Shown here piece after piece: positions 53,689 to 62,085 of a stretch of DNA of 64,000 nt. The position numbers were made by a program, and so were the translations under genes. The DNA is taken from positions 37,379 to 101,378 of the forward strand of contig NZ_JBPAOH010000009.1 in the NCBI RefSeq assembly GCF_050875635.1, written 5' to 3'. The notes below the pieces were generated by a model. It did no database searches. It had not been told where the DNA came from and was given only the letters and a program-made list of their open reading frames with translations. The stretch is from Hassallia sp050875635 (GTDB lineage Bacteria > Cyanobacteriota > Cyanobacteriia > Cyanobacteriales > Nostocaceae). The stretch's first letter is position 1. Every line of letters starts with the position of its first letter.

Positions 53689-53722
53689 CTCCGTTGCAAC
53701 TGTAAAGATTGTTGCAACGGAG
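53689..53722. terminator. 12-bp hairpin
   Basis: The arms ctccgttgcaac and gttgcaacggag pair perfectly around a ten-base loop. It has no strong T tract and could be a dispersed hairpin or a terminator. Confidence 0.45.
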
Positions 53723-53951
53723 TAGTAAAATTAGTGAAACACCAAGATATTACAAGCAAAAAGCCTGCTTCATGAAAATGCTTGCTTTCGCAAAAATGAA
53801 GAAGGAAATTTAGCCCTTACCTTTTACCTTGTTTCCCCCTCGGCGTTCCTACTGTGCTTAATAGCAATATATAGATTATTGTTTGATGGAACAGTATTAT
53901 AATGATCAGTTTTGATGTATCAATACGATACTAAATAAAACGAATCATTTA

Positions 53952-54521
53952 ATGGCGGTTGTTTGCGACGATTTAAGATTATTTTGGGCGTTGGCGCAGC
54001 CCGCCGTAGGCATCGCTTTTTTTTTAGCTAATAAAGCTATTATAACTAAAAATATAAATTCTGTGGCTAATGTTACAACAGTACAAACAATTAAAGTTTT
54101 TTGGGTGGGAATTGGTTGTAAGAGTGGAACTTCGCAAGAATTAATTGCAATAGCGATTGAAGAAACTTTTAAAAAAAATCAATTGAATCTGAGTGCGATC
54201 GCCGGGATTGCGACTCTCGACATTAAAGCATATGAAGTCGGTTTGTTAGAACTTTGTCATCAACGCAATTTGCCTTTGAAAACCTTTCCCTCAGATGTTC
54301 TCAGTTCTGTTGATGTCCCCAACTCTTCCCCAGTTGTTGCGCTAAAGACGGGAACTTATAGCGTAGCTGAAGCCGCAGCCTTACTAGCAGCTAAGTGTCA
54401 AACTCTGCTGATTCCGAAACAAATATTTAAATCAAGCTTTAATCATGAAAATCTCTCCTGCTCTACTTTACAAGGAGCGGTAACAATAGCCGTTGCCCAA
54501 GCCCAAAAAGAATACATCTGA
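53952..54521 (+). CDS. CobE/CbiG C-terminal domain protein (cobalamin biosynthesis)
   Basis: Up to 189 residues. The conserved core runs from about residue 48: VFWVGIGCKSGTSQELIAIA, IATLDIKAYEVGLLELC, LPLKTFPSDVLSSVDVPNSS and YSVAEAAALLAA, as in the C-terminal domain of CbiG and in CobE, which act around cobalt-precorrin-5A in corrin synthesis. The first 35 residues overlap a dispersed repeat phrase (gcgcagcccgccgtaggcat), so the ancestral start may be the GTG at 54063. The catalytic CbiG N-terminal lactone-opening domain is absent. No other cob gene is nearby. Confidence 0.82.
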   Translation: MAVVCDDLRLFWALAQPAVGIAFFLANKAIITKNINSVANVTTVQTIKVFWVGIGCKSGTSQELIAIAIEETFKKNQLNLSAIAGIATLDIKAYEVGLLELCHQRNLPLKTFPSDVLSSVDVPNSSPVVALKTGTYSVAEAAALLAAKCQTLLIPKQIFKSSFNHENLSCSTLQGAVTIAVAQAQKEYI

Positions 54522-54553
54522 TATCGTATCTGGCATTGGGACACATATTCTTT

Positions 54554-54582
54554 GTAGAGACGTTCCAATGGAACGTCTCTAC
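54554..54582. repeat. gtagagacg palindrome
   Basis: The arms gtagagacgttcca and tggaacgtctctac pair perfectly around one base. It lies 33 bases after the cobE-like gene. Confidence 0.8.
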
Positions 54583-54681
54583 GACGGTTACAGACACGAT
54601 CTGATTTCTAAAAAAACAGTAATATTATAAAGCTGCTTGGGTTTTGGTTAAAAAAGATATTTTATCTTTTTTTACCTTTAT

Positions 54682-55035
54682 CTAGTCAATTACTCTGAGT
54701 AAATAATTAATGATGCTAGAAACGATCGCCAGCACAATTGAACCTAAAAAAGCAGGCAAGAAGCCGCGAATTTCAAAACCATAACCAGGAGTAAGGGCAC
54801 TTGCCAGCCAAAGTGTAAAGGCGTTGAGAACAAATGTAAACAACCCAAAAGTAATTAGATTGATTGGCAAAGTCAAAAGCATTAAAATCGGTCGGACGAT
54901 CGCATTAACTAGTCCGAGAATAACGGCAGCGACAAGCGCTGTGACAAAAGTCTTAACGATAAAGCCAGGAACGAAATGAGCCGTAATCAGCAAGGCGATC
55001 GCTGTCCCTAACCAAGTTAACAAAAAGTGTCGCAT
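54682..55035 (-). CDS. Phage-holin-4 superfamily (DUF/YvlD-like) membrane protein
   Basis: A 117-residue protein with four membrane helices. The conserved pattern is VNAIVRPILMLLTLPINLITFGLF followed by VLNAFTLWLASAL, read in parts around residues 43-80, which is typical of the YvlD/phage_holin_4_2 family. Such proteins are chromosomal, widespread and unrelated to lysis in most hosts. The function is unknown; envelope-stress roles have been suggested for relatives. Confidence 0.88.
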   Translation of the reverse strand: MRHFLLTWLGTAIALLITAHFVPGFIVKTFVTALVAAVILGLVNAIVRPILMLLTLPINLITFGLFTFVLNAFTLWLASALTPGYGFEIRGFLPAFLGSIVLAIVSSIINYLLRVID

Positions 55036-55049
55036 AAGTTTATTACATT

Positions 55050-55175
55050 TTCGTAGTAAGGACTTCAGTCCTTATCTTAAGCGAAGTAATTAAATAATAA
55101 GTCGATTTTCTCGTACTGAAAACTTCAGGTGAAAGAAAATCGACTCACTACAGTTGATAAATAATCGTTATGTAA
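55050..55175. repeat. Inverted-repeat-rich spacer
   Basis: The phrase aaggacttcagtcctt is a short palindrome. Further on agtcgattttc and gaaaatcgact form a stem with about 35 bases between. They lie between the holin-like and peptidoglycan-binding genes. Confidence 0.6.
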
Positions 55176-55213
55176 AATTCTCTTTTTGTCTTACATCAGT
55201 CGCAAGAGGTAAT

Positions 55214-56365
55214 CTAACGCGCTTGACTGCGACGCCGTGTGAGAACATCCCAAGTAGCACCACCAGCTATACCATCAGCTTCTAAACCATAGCGTTGTTG
55301 TGCAGCTTTCACCGCTGCTTCAGTAGATGCGCCAAAATCTCCATCTACATTACCATCCAAAAAACCAAGCCTTTTGAGTCTTTCTTGCAGTTTAACAACT
55401 TCAGAACCACGCATTCCTATCCGCAAAATCGGCATTCCCGCTGCGGTGTATTGAATACTAGGCGTTTGCCGAGTAGTTTGTCCAGAACTACTAGTTTGAC
55501 GAGTGCGAGTAGTTTGTCCAGAACTACTAGCTTGGCGAGTGCGAGAAGTTTGTCCAGAACTGCTAGTTTGGCGAGTGCGAGAAGTTTGTCCAGAACTAGC
55601 AGTTTGGTTTCGAGGAGTTTGACGAGTGCGAACAGTTTCCCCAGAACTAGCAGTTTGGCTTCGAGGAGTTTGACGAGTGCGAACAGTTTCGCGAGAACCA
55701 TTGGTTGAAGTAGTGCGAACAGTTTCGCGAGAACCATTGCTTGAAGTAGTGCGAACAGTTTGCTCAGAACTAGAAGTTTGTCCAGCGGAATTGGTTGAGG
55801 TAGTACGAATAGTTTGCTCAGAACTACTGGTTGAAGTACCACTGCCGGGTGATGATTGTCTGACGGTTGTTTGTGAGGTGCTTGTTGTCGTTGGGCTAGA
55901 CGGTTTTGGCTCAGGAGTGGGAAACTTAGCTGCGGGGTTAGGTGAAGCAGAAGAAGCTACCGTTCCTTCGCCGGGAAAAAGTCTAGCCCAAGTGTTAGCA
56001 TCAACAATGCCATCAGGAGTCAAACCCGCTGCGCTTTTAAATTGAGAAACAGCGGTTGCCGTCGTTTGGTTAAAGTTTCCATCGACTGTACCTGTGTAAT
56101 AGCCTAAAAGTTTCAGCGCTCCTTGTAATTCAGAGACGCGCTCTCCTTGACTACCAAGTTTTAGGGTAGGACGATTGACGCTACCCCCGCCAACTACTTG
56201 GGCAATTTCTGGTGGTGCTGCAAATGATACTACGGCTGTTGAGCCAATTAGCACAGGAGTAGTAAAGCACAGAGGTAATAAATAAAACTTGCTGGCGGAA
56301 AAAAAACGAGATGCTATTGATGTGTGTAAGTAGTTAGTTCTACTTACTGTCTGGCTGCCTTTCAT
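55214..56365 (-). CDS. Exported protein with two peptidoglycan-binding domains
   Basis: A 383-residue protein. A long N-terminal signal/anchor (about 25-50) precedes PG_binding_1 domain one (LKLGSQGERVSELQGALKLL and DGIVDANTWARLFPG). A linker of about 170 residues is almost only Ser, Thr, Gln, Arg and Gly, with a repeat core TSSSGQTSRTRQ. Domain two closes the protein (LRIGMRGSEVVKLQERLKRL, DGIAGGATWDVL). There is no catalytic domain, so it may tether to or sense the wall. The linker repeat differs in copy number and is encoded by near-identical DNA. Confidence 0.88.
   Translation of the reverse strand: MKGSQTVSRTNYLHTSIASRFFSASKFYLLPLCFTTPVLIGSTAVVSFAAPPEIAQVVGGGSVNRPTLKLGSQGERVSELQGALKLLGYYTGTVDGNFNQTTATAVSQFKSAAGLTPDGIVDANTWARLFPGEGTVASSASPNPAAKFPTPEPKPSSPTTTSTSQTTVRQSSPGSGTSTSSSEQTIRTTSTNSAGQTSSSEQTVRTTSSNGSRETVRTTSTNGSRETVRTRQTPRSQTASSGETVRTRQTPRNQTASSGQTSRTRQTSSSGQTSRTRQASSSGQTTRTRQTSSSGQTTRQTPSIQYTAAGMPILRIGMRGSEVVKLQERLKRLGFLDGNVDGDFGASTEAAVKAAQQRYGLEADGIAGGATWDVLTRRRSQAR
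55500..55810 (-). repeat. Tandem repeat in the wall-protein linker
   Basis: Units of about 36-45 bases with the common phrase gtttgtccagaactactag (or near matches) are repeated roughly eight times. They encode Gln/Thr/Ser/Arg repeats. Confidence 0.75.
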
Positions 56366-56425
56366 GGAATTTACCCCCGGTTGATTCTCATGCTAATAGT
56401 ACAGCGCCTTGGCTTTACAAAAAAG

Positions 56426-57709
56426 CTAGTTGATTGCACTATTAATAGCTTTTTGTTGACCGACTAAGGATAAATAAGGTTCCCGTAAATATTGGTTAGC
56501 TGCGGCGATCGCATCTTTAACACTCACACCGGCAATTAACTCCTGGAATTCTTGGTCAAAATCAATTCCTAACCCCAAAATTTCATACCAGCCGTATACT
56601 TGAGCAATTTGAGCGTTAGTTTGTTTACCTAAAGCATACTGCCCCAGTATCTTATTTTTCGCGGCTTGAAGTGCGCTTTCTTCTAGTTGATTGCTAGAGA
56701 GTAAATCTACTTCTGTCCGCAGTCCGGTTAAAGCGATGCTGGTATTTTCGGGCGCGGTTCCCATATAAACTACAAATGAGGCAGGATGCAGCCTTGTGGG
56801 ATAAAATGCGGACACTTCGTAAGCTAAACCCCGCTTTTCCCGCAATTCCACAAACAAGCGACTAGAAAGCCCATTTCCCAAGTAGGTAGATAACAACTTT
56901 AATGGAGCATAATCAGCAGCACGCACTGATGGTCCGAGATAACCCAGCATAATGACTGATTGCTGTGTTTGTTGCGCTTTGAGTCTTTGCTGCGGTTCAA
57001 CCTTTATATGGGGAAAATGTACTTTTGGCAGTGGTTCGGGTGGAGCTTGCCAATCTCCAAATATGTTTTCTACTAAATTAACTGCATCTTCTAGCGTGAC
57101 TCGACCGGCAATACTAATTACTAGATTATCTGGACGAAAATATGTCTGATGATACTTGACTAAATCGGCGCGAGTCAAACTGCCCATAGTTGTTTCATCT
57201 CCCAGCAGTGACATAGCATAGGGATGATTTTGATACATCACTTGGCGCAGTTGGTCAAAGGCGATGGTAAATGGTTGCTCTTTTTGAGAGCGAATATCTT
57301 GTAAAGCTAGACGCCGTTCTAATTCTACTTCAACTTCGGGAAAAGTAGGCGATCGCATAATTCGCCCCGCCAATTGCAAAATATCCGCAAAATCTGCGGT
57401 AACAGTCTTCAATGACAACAGAAAATAATCGGCGGCACTATCTGCACTCAAACCTGCCCCCATAGATTCTACATGTTCGGCGATTTGCAAGCTAGAAAGT
57501 CCATCGCATCCCTTTGTCAGCACTGTAGATAATAAATGCGCTAATCCTGACTGCTGTGGATTTTCGTTACAACTACCAGCACGAATAAAAATCCGCGCTG
57601 CAATGATATCAGCGGCGGGATTTTCTGCTACTAATAATACGATGCCATTGCTCAACACAGTGCGAGCGATCGGCGAGTGAGAAATAGAAGATTTTAGAGT
57701 TTGAGTCAT
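56426..57709 (-). CDS. M16 peptidase family protein, non-catalytic partner
   Basis: A 427-residue M16B-like protein. The zinc motif is lost: where HxxEH is expected it reads LAHLLSTVLTKG. It keeps the second-domain signature LREKRGLAYEVSAFYP with the Arg and Tyr that in heterodimeric M16B peptidases (MPP alpha/beta type, Sphingomonas SPH2681/2682) complete the active site of the partner. It lies directly downstream of the catalytic subunit gene at 57879-59144, 169 bases apart. Both products may be cytoplasmic or processing peptidases. Confidence 0.9.
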   Translation of the reverse strand: MTQTLKSSISHSPIARTVLSNGIVLLVAENPAADIIAARIFIRAGSCNENPQQSGLAHLLSTVLTKGCDGLSSLQIAEHVESMGAGLSADSAADYFLLSLKTVTADFADILQLAGRIMRSPTFPEVEVELERRLALQDIRSQKEQPFTIAFDQLRQVMYQNHPYAMSLLGDETTMGSLTRADLVKYHQTYFRPDNLVISIAGRVTLEDAVNLVENIFGDWQAPPEPLPKVHFPHIKVEPQQRLKAQQTQQSVIMLGYLGPSVRAADYAPLKLLSTYLGNGLSSRLFVELREKRGLAYEVSAFYPTRLHPASFVVYMGTAPENTSIALTGLRTEVDLLSSNQLEESALQAAKNKILGQYALGKQTNAQIAQVYGWYEILGLGIDFDQEFQELIAGVSVKDAIAAANQYLREPYLSLVGQQKAINSAIN

Positions 57710-57727
57710 TAGTCAAAAGTTAGGAGG

Positions 57728-57878
57728 AGCGGTAGAGACGTTCGGTGTGGAACGTCTGTACGATTGTAGAGACGTTCCACACCGAACGTCTGTACGAAAG
57801 TTAAAAGTTAGGAGTCCAATGCCCAATGCCCAATGCCCAATGCCCAATGCCCAATGCCCCATCCCCCATGCCCAATGA
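57728..57878. repeat. Paired gtagagacg palindromes and STRR block
   Basis: Two palindromes (57732-57761 and 57766-57795) have arms that are reversed relative to each other: ttcggtgtggaa in the first and ttccacaccgaa in the second, so the whole pair is one longer inverted repeat. Eight tandem cccaatg heptamers follow at 57817-57885. Confidence 0.8.
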
Positions 57879-59144
57879 CTAACAAGGTCTGAGTACCGTA
57901 ACTGCATAATTTTGCGGTGAAAGATAATCTTTAGCTAATTGTTGCAGTTCTTGAGCATCAAATGACTGAATTTGCTGGGGATAGGTAACGGACAATTCAG
58001 CTTGGGCGATCGTGTTATAGTAACCATAAAGCCCGGTGAGTTGATTTGGCGTTTCCGTAGAAAAGGCATATTCATTACATAGCAGTCTGCGGGTACGTGC
58101 GAGTTCAGCATCGCTAATTTCCACATTCTGCAAATCTTCCAGGTGAGTGCAAATTAAAGCTTCAACTTTTTCTAGTTCTTCTGGCTCTAACCAAGCGTTA
58201 ATTGTAAATAAACTCGAATCTCGTTGCAGAGACAAATTAGCGCAAATTCCCTGCACTAATTGCAGTTCTTCTCGCAAATCGCGAACTAAGCGCGAAGTTC
58301 TTCCTTCTGCTAGCAGTACTGATAATAAATCTAAACCGTAAGCGCTGCGGAGTTTTTCGACTCCTGGTGCTGTCCATGCCATTGTTAACCGCGCTTGCTC
58401 TAAGCGTGGTAAATGTAGTTCTTGACGACGAATACCAGTAATTGCTGGTTCGACATTCAATTCAAACTGCGGGCAATCAGTGCGATCGCCAAAATTTTCA
58501 AAGGTGCGATTTACTAATTCTAAAGCTGGTTTTTCCGCAATTCCCCCGACTACCACTACCGTCATATTTTCTGGTTGATAGTGAGCGCGATGAAAACAGC
58601 GCATTGCTTGTGCTGATTGCTGCATCAATTCTTGCTCAGTACCCAGCACCGAACGTCCGTAGGGGTGAGAAAGGTAGACGCTTTGAATCAAAGCTTGAAA
58701 TCCCAGCCAATCCGGATCGTCTTGCGCTTGACGAATTTCCTCTAATACTACATCCCGTTCTCGCTCAAATTCTTCTTCAGGAATTGCAGCATTCAGCAAC
58801 AGTTCTCCTAAATGAGGCAAAGTATCTTCTAGATATGTGGCAGCTGTGGTGAGAGTGTAATGAGCATAATCATAACTGGTAGCGGCATTAGTCACGCCAC
58901 CTCTATTTTCAATATTTTGGTCAAATACTCCGGGGGGTAGCGTCGCTGTACCTTTAAAAATCATATGTTCTAAAAAGTGCGCCATGCCGAACCACGGATT
59001 TGGCTCTTTTGTTGCACCAGCACGCACCCAAACATCAGCCACTACTACAGGGGTGGTGGCAATTTCCTGATGAATAAAGGTTACACCATTGTCTAGTTGA
59101 AAAACTGAGGCTGGAAACACCGTATTAATTAGCTGTTGTGACAA
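57879..59144 (-). CDS. M16 zinc peptidase, catalytic subunit
   Basis: A 421-residue peptidase with the inverted zinc motif HFLEH in FGMAHFLEHMIFKGT and the distal Glu in RERDVVLEEIRQAQDD. It lacks the canonical R/Y motif in its second half (TSRLVRDLREELQLVQGIC), which the partner gene supplies. The two would form a clamshell heterodimer that degrades short peptides, perhaps transit or signal peptides. The start is TTG at 59144; no in-frame ATG lies before the conserved VFQLDNGVTFI. Confidence 0.92.
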   Translation of the reverse strand: MSQQLINTVFPASVFQLDNGVTFIHQEIATTPVVVADVWVRAGATKEPNPWFGMAHFLEHMIFKGTATLPPGVFDQNIENRGGVTNAATSYDYAHYTLTTAATYLEDTLPHLGELLLNAAIPEEEFERERDVVLEEIRQAQDDPDWLGFQALIQSVYLSHPYGRSVLGTEQELMQQSAQAMRCFHRAHYQPENMTVVVVGGIAEKPALELVNRTFENFGDRTDCPQFELNVEPAITGIRRQELHLPRLEQARLTMAWTAPGVEKLRSAYGLDLLSVLLAEGRTSRLVRDLREELQLVQGICANLSLQRDSSLFTINAWLEPEELEKVEALICTHLEDLQNVEISDAELARTRRLLCNEYAFSTETPNQLTGLYGYYNTIAQAELSVTYPQQIQSFDAQELQQLAKDYLSPQNYAVTVLRPC

Positions 59145-59492
59145 TTTTTGCTGCTTTCACCAAAATTTAACGCAGTTTTGACTATTTTATCTTTTATTGA
59201 TATCTAAATTAGAATCAATTTATACAGATTTCCTGACAAAAGATGCAGCTAAGATTTCCGAACTTCTATATATAAGTAATTTGTATCCTGAATGCAGCTA
59301 AAATGCATAAAATAACTTGTTTTGCTGTCTCTTATATAATTTTTTATTAACTCGGTGATAAATGATTTATATATAAGACTAAAGTCTTGTAGGGGCAATT
59401 CATGAATTGCCCCTACGTAAATTCAAGCTTTGACGACTTTATATAGTTAAAAGCTCCCACAGTTAGCAAAGACTGTGGGAGCTAAAAATTTT
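59145..59492. other. Spacer with palindrome and 6S terminator
   Basis: The spacer between the M16 gene and the 6S RNA gene has a perfect 28-base palindrome at 59389-59416 (gtaggggcaattcatgaatt...), and the terminator hairpin at 59452-59483. The rest is A+T-rich. Confidence 0.6.
59452..59483 (-). terminator. Terminator for the 6S RNA
   Basis: The arms agctcccacagt and actgtgggagct pair perfectly around an eight-base loop. On the minus strand TTTT follows the stem. It lies nine bases beyond the predicted 3' end of the RNA. Confidence 0.7.
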
Positions 59493-59677
59493 AAGTTCAC
59501 CGCGACGCCGTTTTACCTAAGTTTATGACCTGGGTTTATCCAGGTGGGAACCTAATTCCTCGTTTAAAGTTTCCGAGTCATTGCTCGGTCTACTGCCACG
59601 AGAACAGTTGATTCCCTTTTCTTTAAAGGCATAGATCAAAAAACTTGATGGCAGTCACCAACGTCGTAGTGCAACTT
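59493..59677 (-). ncRNA. ssaA: Probable 6S RNA (ssaA/ssrS)
   Basis: The predicted transcript is about 185 bases, the size of 6S RNA. A TATAAT box stands at 59683-59688 on the minus strand, six bases before the likely start. The 5' end (AAGTTGCACTACGACG) pairs with the 3' end (CGTCGCGGTGAACTT) as a closing stem. Internal hairpins include CCGAGCAATGACTCGG and ACCTGGATAAACCCAGGT. It lies beside purK, the usual cyanobacterial location known to me. 6S RNA binds sigma-A RNA polymerase as an open-complex mimic. Assignment by structure and synteny, not by alignment. Confidence 0.7.
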
Positions 59678-59682
59678 CACCC

Positions 59683-59688
59683 ATTATA
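59683..59688 (-). promoter_or_regulatory. -10 element of the 6S RNA promoter
   Basis: A consensus TATAAT on the minus strand precedes the predicted 6S RNA start by six bases. No good -35 hexamer is seen at the usual distance. Confidence 0.55.
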
Positions 59689-59730
59689 ACTATCAAAAAG
59701 ATATTGTGTGTCTTATGTGGAAAATAAGCT

Positions 59731-60897
59731 TTAGGCTTCTAGTCCTATGGGTGTTATAGGTGTGGGGGTATTCGGATACCAGATAGATTCTATGCTGCGG
59801 GCGACATCCATCGCCTGATTTTGATTATCGAGCAAAACGGTGACGTGTCCTAATTTGCGTCCCAAACGCGATTCAGTTTTACCATACCAGTGCAGGTGCG
59901 CTTGGGGAATTTGCTGTAAGAGCGATCGCTTTTGTTCGTAATCGCTTTGAGAATTTTCATATCCCAAAAGGTTAACCATGACAGCACCAGCGCAGCGCAA
60001 AGCGGGATTACCCAAAGTAAAACCACACACCGCTCTCAAATGCTGCTCAAATTGCGAAATTTCGCAAGCATCAAGGGAAAAATGCCCCGAATTGTGCGTT
60101 CTTGGGGCAATTTCATTTACCAGCACTTTTCCCTCTGCGGTGAGAAATAGCTCAATCCCAAAAACGCCTACTACTTGCAGGCTATTTAATATAGTGTGAG
60201 CGATCGCTTCTATTTCTACTGCTTGTTGAGGGGTAATCTGTGCCGGCGCAATTACCCGACGACATACTTGTTCTTCTTGCTGAGTTTCCACCACTGGATA
60301 GGTTACAACTTCGCCATCAACTGAACGCGCTGCAATTATCGCTAATTCTTGTTCAAAAGGAATAAATTCTTCTATCAAAAATGCACTTTCTGTGATATTA
60401 TAATCTAGCTTGGGCTGTAATGTCGCCAAATCCTTGATAATGAAAGTACCTTGACCGTCATAGCCGTGGCGTCGGGATTTGAGAACTAAGGGAAAACCCA
60501 ACTTAGATGCGATTTTTTCGCTATCTTGACGCTCGACAGCGAAAAATTCCGGGACAGGTAAACCCAAGTCGCGTAAATAGCAGCGTTGATGATATTTATC
60601 TAAAAGGGGAGTTAAAGCTTTTAAAGAGGGACGGAAGCAAACGCCTCGATCTGCCAGGATTGATAAAGCGTCTAAGTTAACAAACTCGTTTTCAAAGGTG
60701 ATGATATCGGATTTGCTAGCTAAAACAGCGGTGGCTGTGGCATCATCAACTTTAGCTAAAACTGTATCAGCTGCGATCGCAAAAGCCGGATCTTGTAGCT
60801 TAGGAGTTTGCACCACCAATTCTAATCCTAGCTTTTGTGCAGCGCCTCCCATCATCCAGGCGAGTTGTCCACCACCAATTACACCAACACGCTTCAT
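59731..60897 (-). CDS. purK: 5-(carboxyamino)imidazole ribonucleotide synthase (PurK)
   Basis: About 388 residues, an ATP-grasp enzyme of purine synthesis converting AIR and bicarbonate to N5-CAIR. The start GVIGGGQLAWMM is the family signature. ATP-grasp motifs are VLKSRRHGYDGQG, LIEEFIPFEQELAII and VNEIAPRTHNSGHFSLDAC (binding and catalytic loop). The ATG at 60897 gives an ATGA overlap with the stop of the upstream pentapeptide gene; the ATG at 60903 (MSMKRV) is possible too. The 6S RNA gene follows. Confidence 0.95.
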   Translation of the reverse strand: MKRVGVIGGGQLAWMMGGAAQKLGLELVVQTPKLQDPAFAIAADTVLAKVDDATATAVLASKSDIITFENEFVNLDALSILADRGVCFRPSLKALTPLLDKYHQRCYLRDLGLPVPEFFAVERQDSEKIASKLGFPLVLKSRRHGYDGQGTFIIKDLATLQPKLDYNITESAFLIEEFIPFEQELAIIAARSVDGEVVTYPVVETQQEEQVCRRVIAPAQITPQQAVEIEAIAHTILNSLQVVGVFGIELFLTAEGKVLVNEIAPRTHNSGHFSLDACEISQFEQHLRAVCGFTLGNPALRCAGAVMVNLLGYENSQSDYEQKRSLLQQIPQAHLHWYGKTESRLGRKLGHVTVLLDNQNQAMDVARSIESIWYPNTPTPITPIGLEA

Positions 60898-61388
60898 TGA
60901 CATCCTAGAGATTCACGAGTTTCTACGCCAGTTTGAGAATTTACACCGCTGGCTTTTGCACATAGTTCTTTGATTTGCACTTTATCCAAAATCGCATCGC
61001 TGAAATCTGCACCTTTGATATCTACATTGGTAAAGACAGCGCCAAGCAAAAGAGCTTCTGTGAAGTTGGCATCGCTCAAATCAGCCCCTGTTAAGTTTAC
61101 CTGATCGACGAGTGCATTGCTTAAATCTGCTTGATGCAGATTCGCTTGTGTCATCGTGCTTGCACTCATGACTGCCCCGCGCAAGTCAGCACCAGCAAAG
61201 TTAGTTAGTTCCATATTGGCGTTAGAAAATTCAGCTGCTTGCAAACTTTGCCCAGAAAAATCCCGTTTTGTCAATTGTGCATTGCTAAATGACAATGGAT
61301 GAGTCCAGTCTGCGATCGCTGGTGTTGCCCAGTTCAAGCAAAATACAATCATCAAGATAATTAACGCCAATTTTTGCCGCCAAAACAT
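60894..61388 (-). CDS. Exported pentapeptide-repeat protein
   Basis: A 164-residue protein with a signal peptide (LALIILMIVFCLNWATPAIAD), then A(N/D)LXX pentapeptides (ANMEL, ADLRG, ANLHQ, ADLSN, ADLSD, ANFTE, ADFSD) and a Cys-containing tail ending TRESLGCQ. The tail matches the protein at 125-631 (KASGVNSQTGV and RASGVNPVTGV). It is translationally coupled to purK, an odd pairing that probably reflects position only. It is probably lumenal or periplasmic with unknown function. Confidence 0.87.
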   Translation of the reverse strand: MFWRQKLALIILMIVFCLNWATPAIADWTHPLSFSNAQLTKRDFSGQSLQAAEFSNANMELTNFAGADLRGAVMSASTMTQANLHQADLSNALVDQVNLTGADLSDANFTEALLLGAVFTNVDIKGADFSDAILDKVQIKELCAKASGVNSQTGVETRESLGCQ

Positions 61389-62085
61389 ATTCGCTTGCTG
61401 GTTGTGTGTTCAATCGCAGATTGTGCGGGTTCAAGTTTTAGCTTACCGCAAGTCCCTGGTGTTTTATTCGTTAACTTCTAACTTTTGGCGGTGATGAAGG
61501 CAACTTGTAACAGTTTGTTAAGGTTGATAGGGGCGAAACGGGCGATCGCACAAAGCGCCCGCCATCAACGCGATCACCGGAGGTGGCGGCTTCCGCATCG
61601 CACTTATGAAAGAGCAAAAGTTCTTACTTAATACTGATAATAAATATTGTTCATCTGCGGCACAATTAGACAAGCGCAAGGTTTAACACAGCAACTTGTT
61701 TGAGTGGATAACAAAGGTAAGCACTCACAAATTTATTTACAATTCTTTATTTAGAGATATCCGAACAAAGCTGATTATTGAGTTTTCGCAAGTCAAGTTA
61801 TATATTATGGAATGAAAGCAATTACTCACTAATTTATTTACAATAGTTTATAAAGTAAAGTTTATTATCTTTTAACGCCAAGAGGCGATGAGTTACTGTT
61901 AGTCTTGTAATAATGACAAGCATGATTTTAACGTTATATAAGAAATGTTTCACATGCTTAAACATTGCTTAACCATTAAGAACAATCGTTAACTAAGAGT
62001 GCGATTGGTGGGCAGAGCAGAAATCAAGTAACTAATATTTAACTTCTACAGAAATTTCCACTCGTCCAAATTCCCGACTTTGATT
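61389..62085. other. Long intergenic region
   Basis: About 695 bases without a gene. The phrase ggtggcggcttccgcatcgca near 61575 also occurs near 5680 in shorter form. The rest is A+T-rich with direct repeats of ctaatttatttacaat (61725-61745 and 61830-61850 in variant form). No RNA gene is recognised. Confidence 0.5.

Larger units (their letters stand above)
53314..53951. other. Repeat-rich intergenic region
   Basis: About 640 bases hold the 41-nt hairpin copy E (53414-53454), a degenerate half copy (53455-53492), a half copy of the gtagggtgcgtta element (near 53572), a tandem of two 21-base gttacgaayatcgcgctttt units (53604-53646) and a 12-bp stem hairpin (53689-53722). No gene is seen. Confidence 0.7.

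Noticed and set aside
55295..56045. Repetitive frames overlapping the wall-protein linker on both strands
   Set aside because: They are alternative readings of the Ser/Thr/Gln/Arg-coding tandem repeat.
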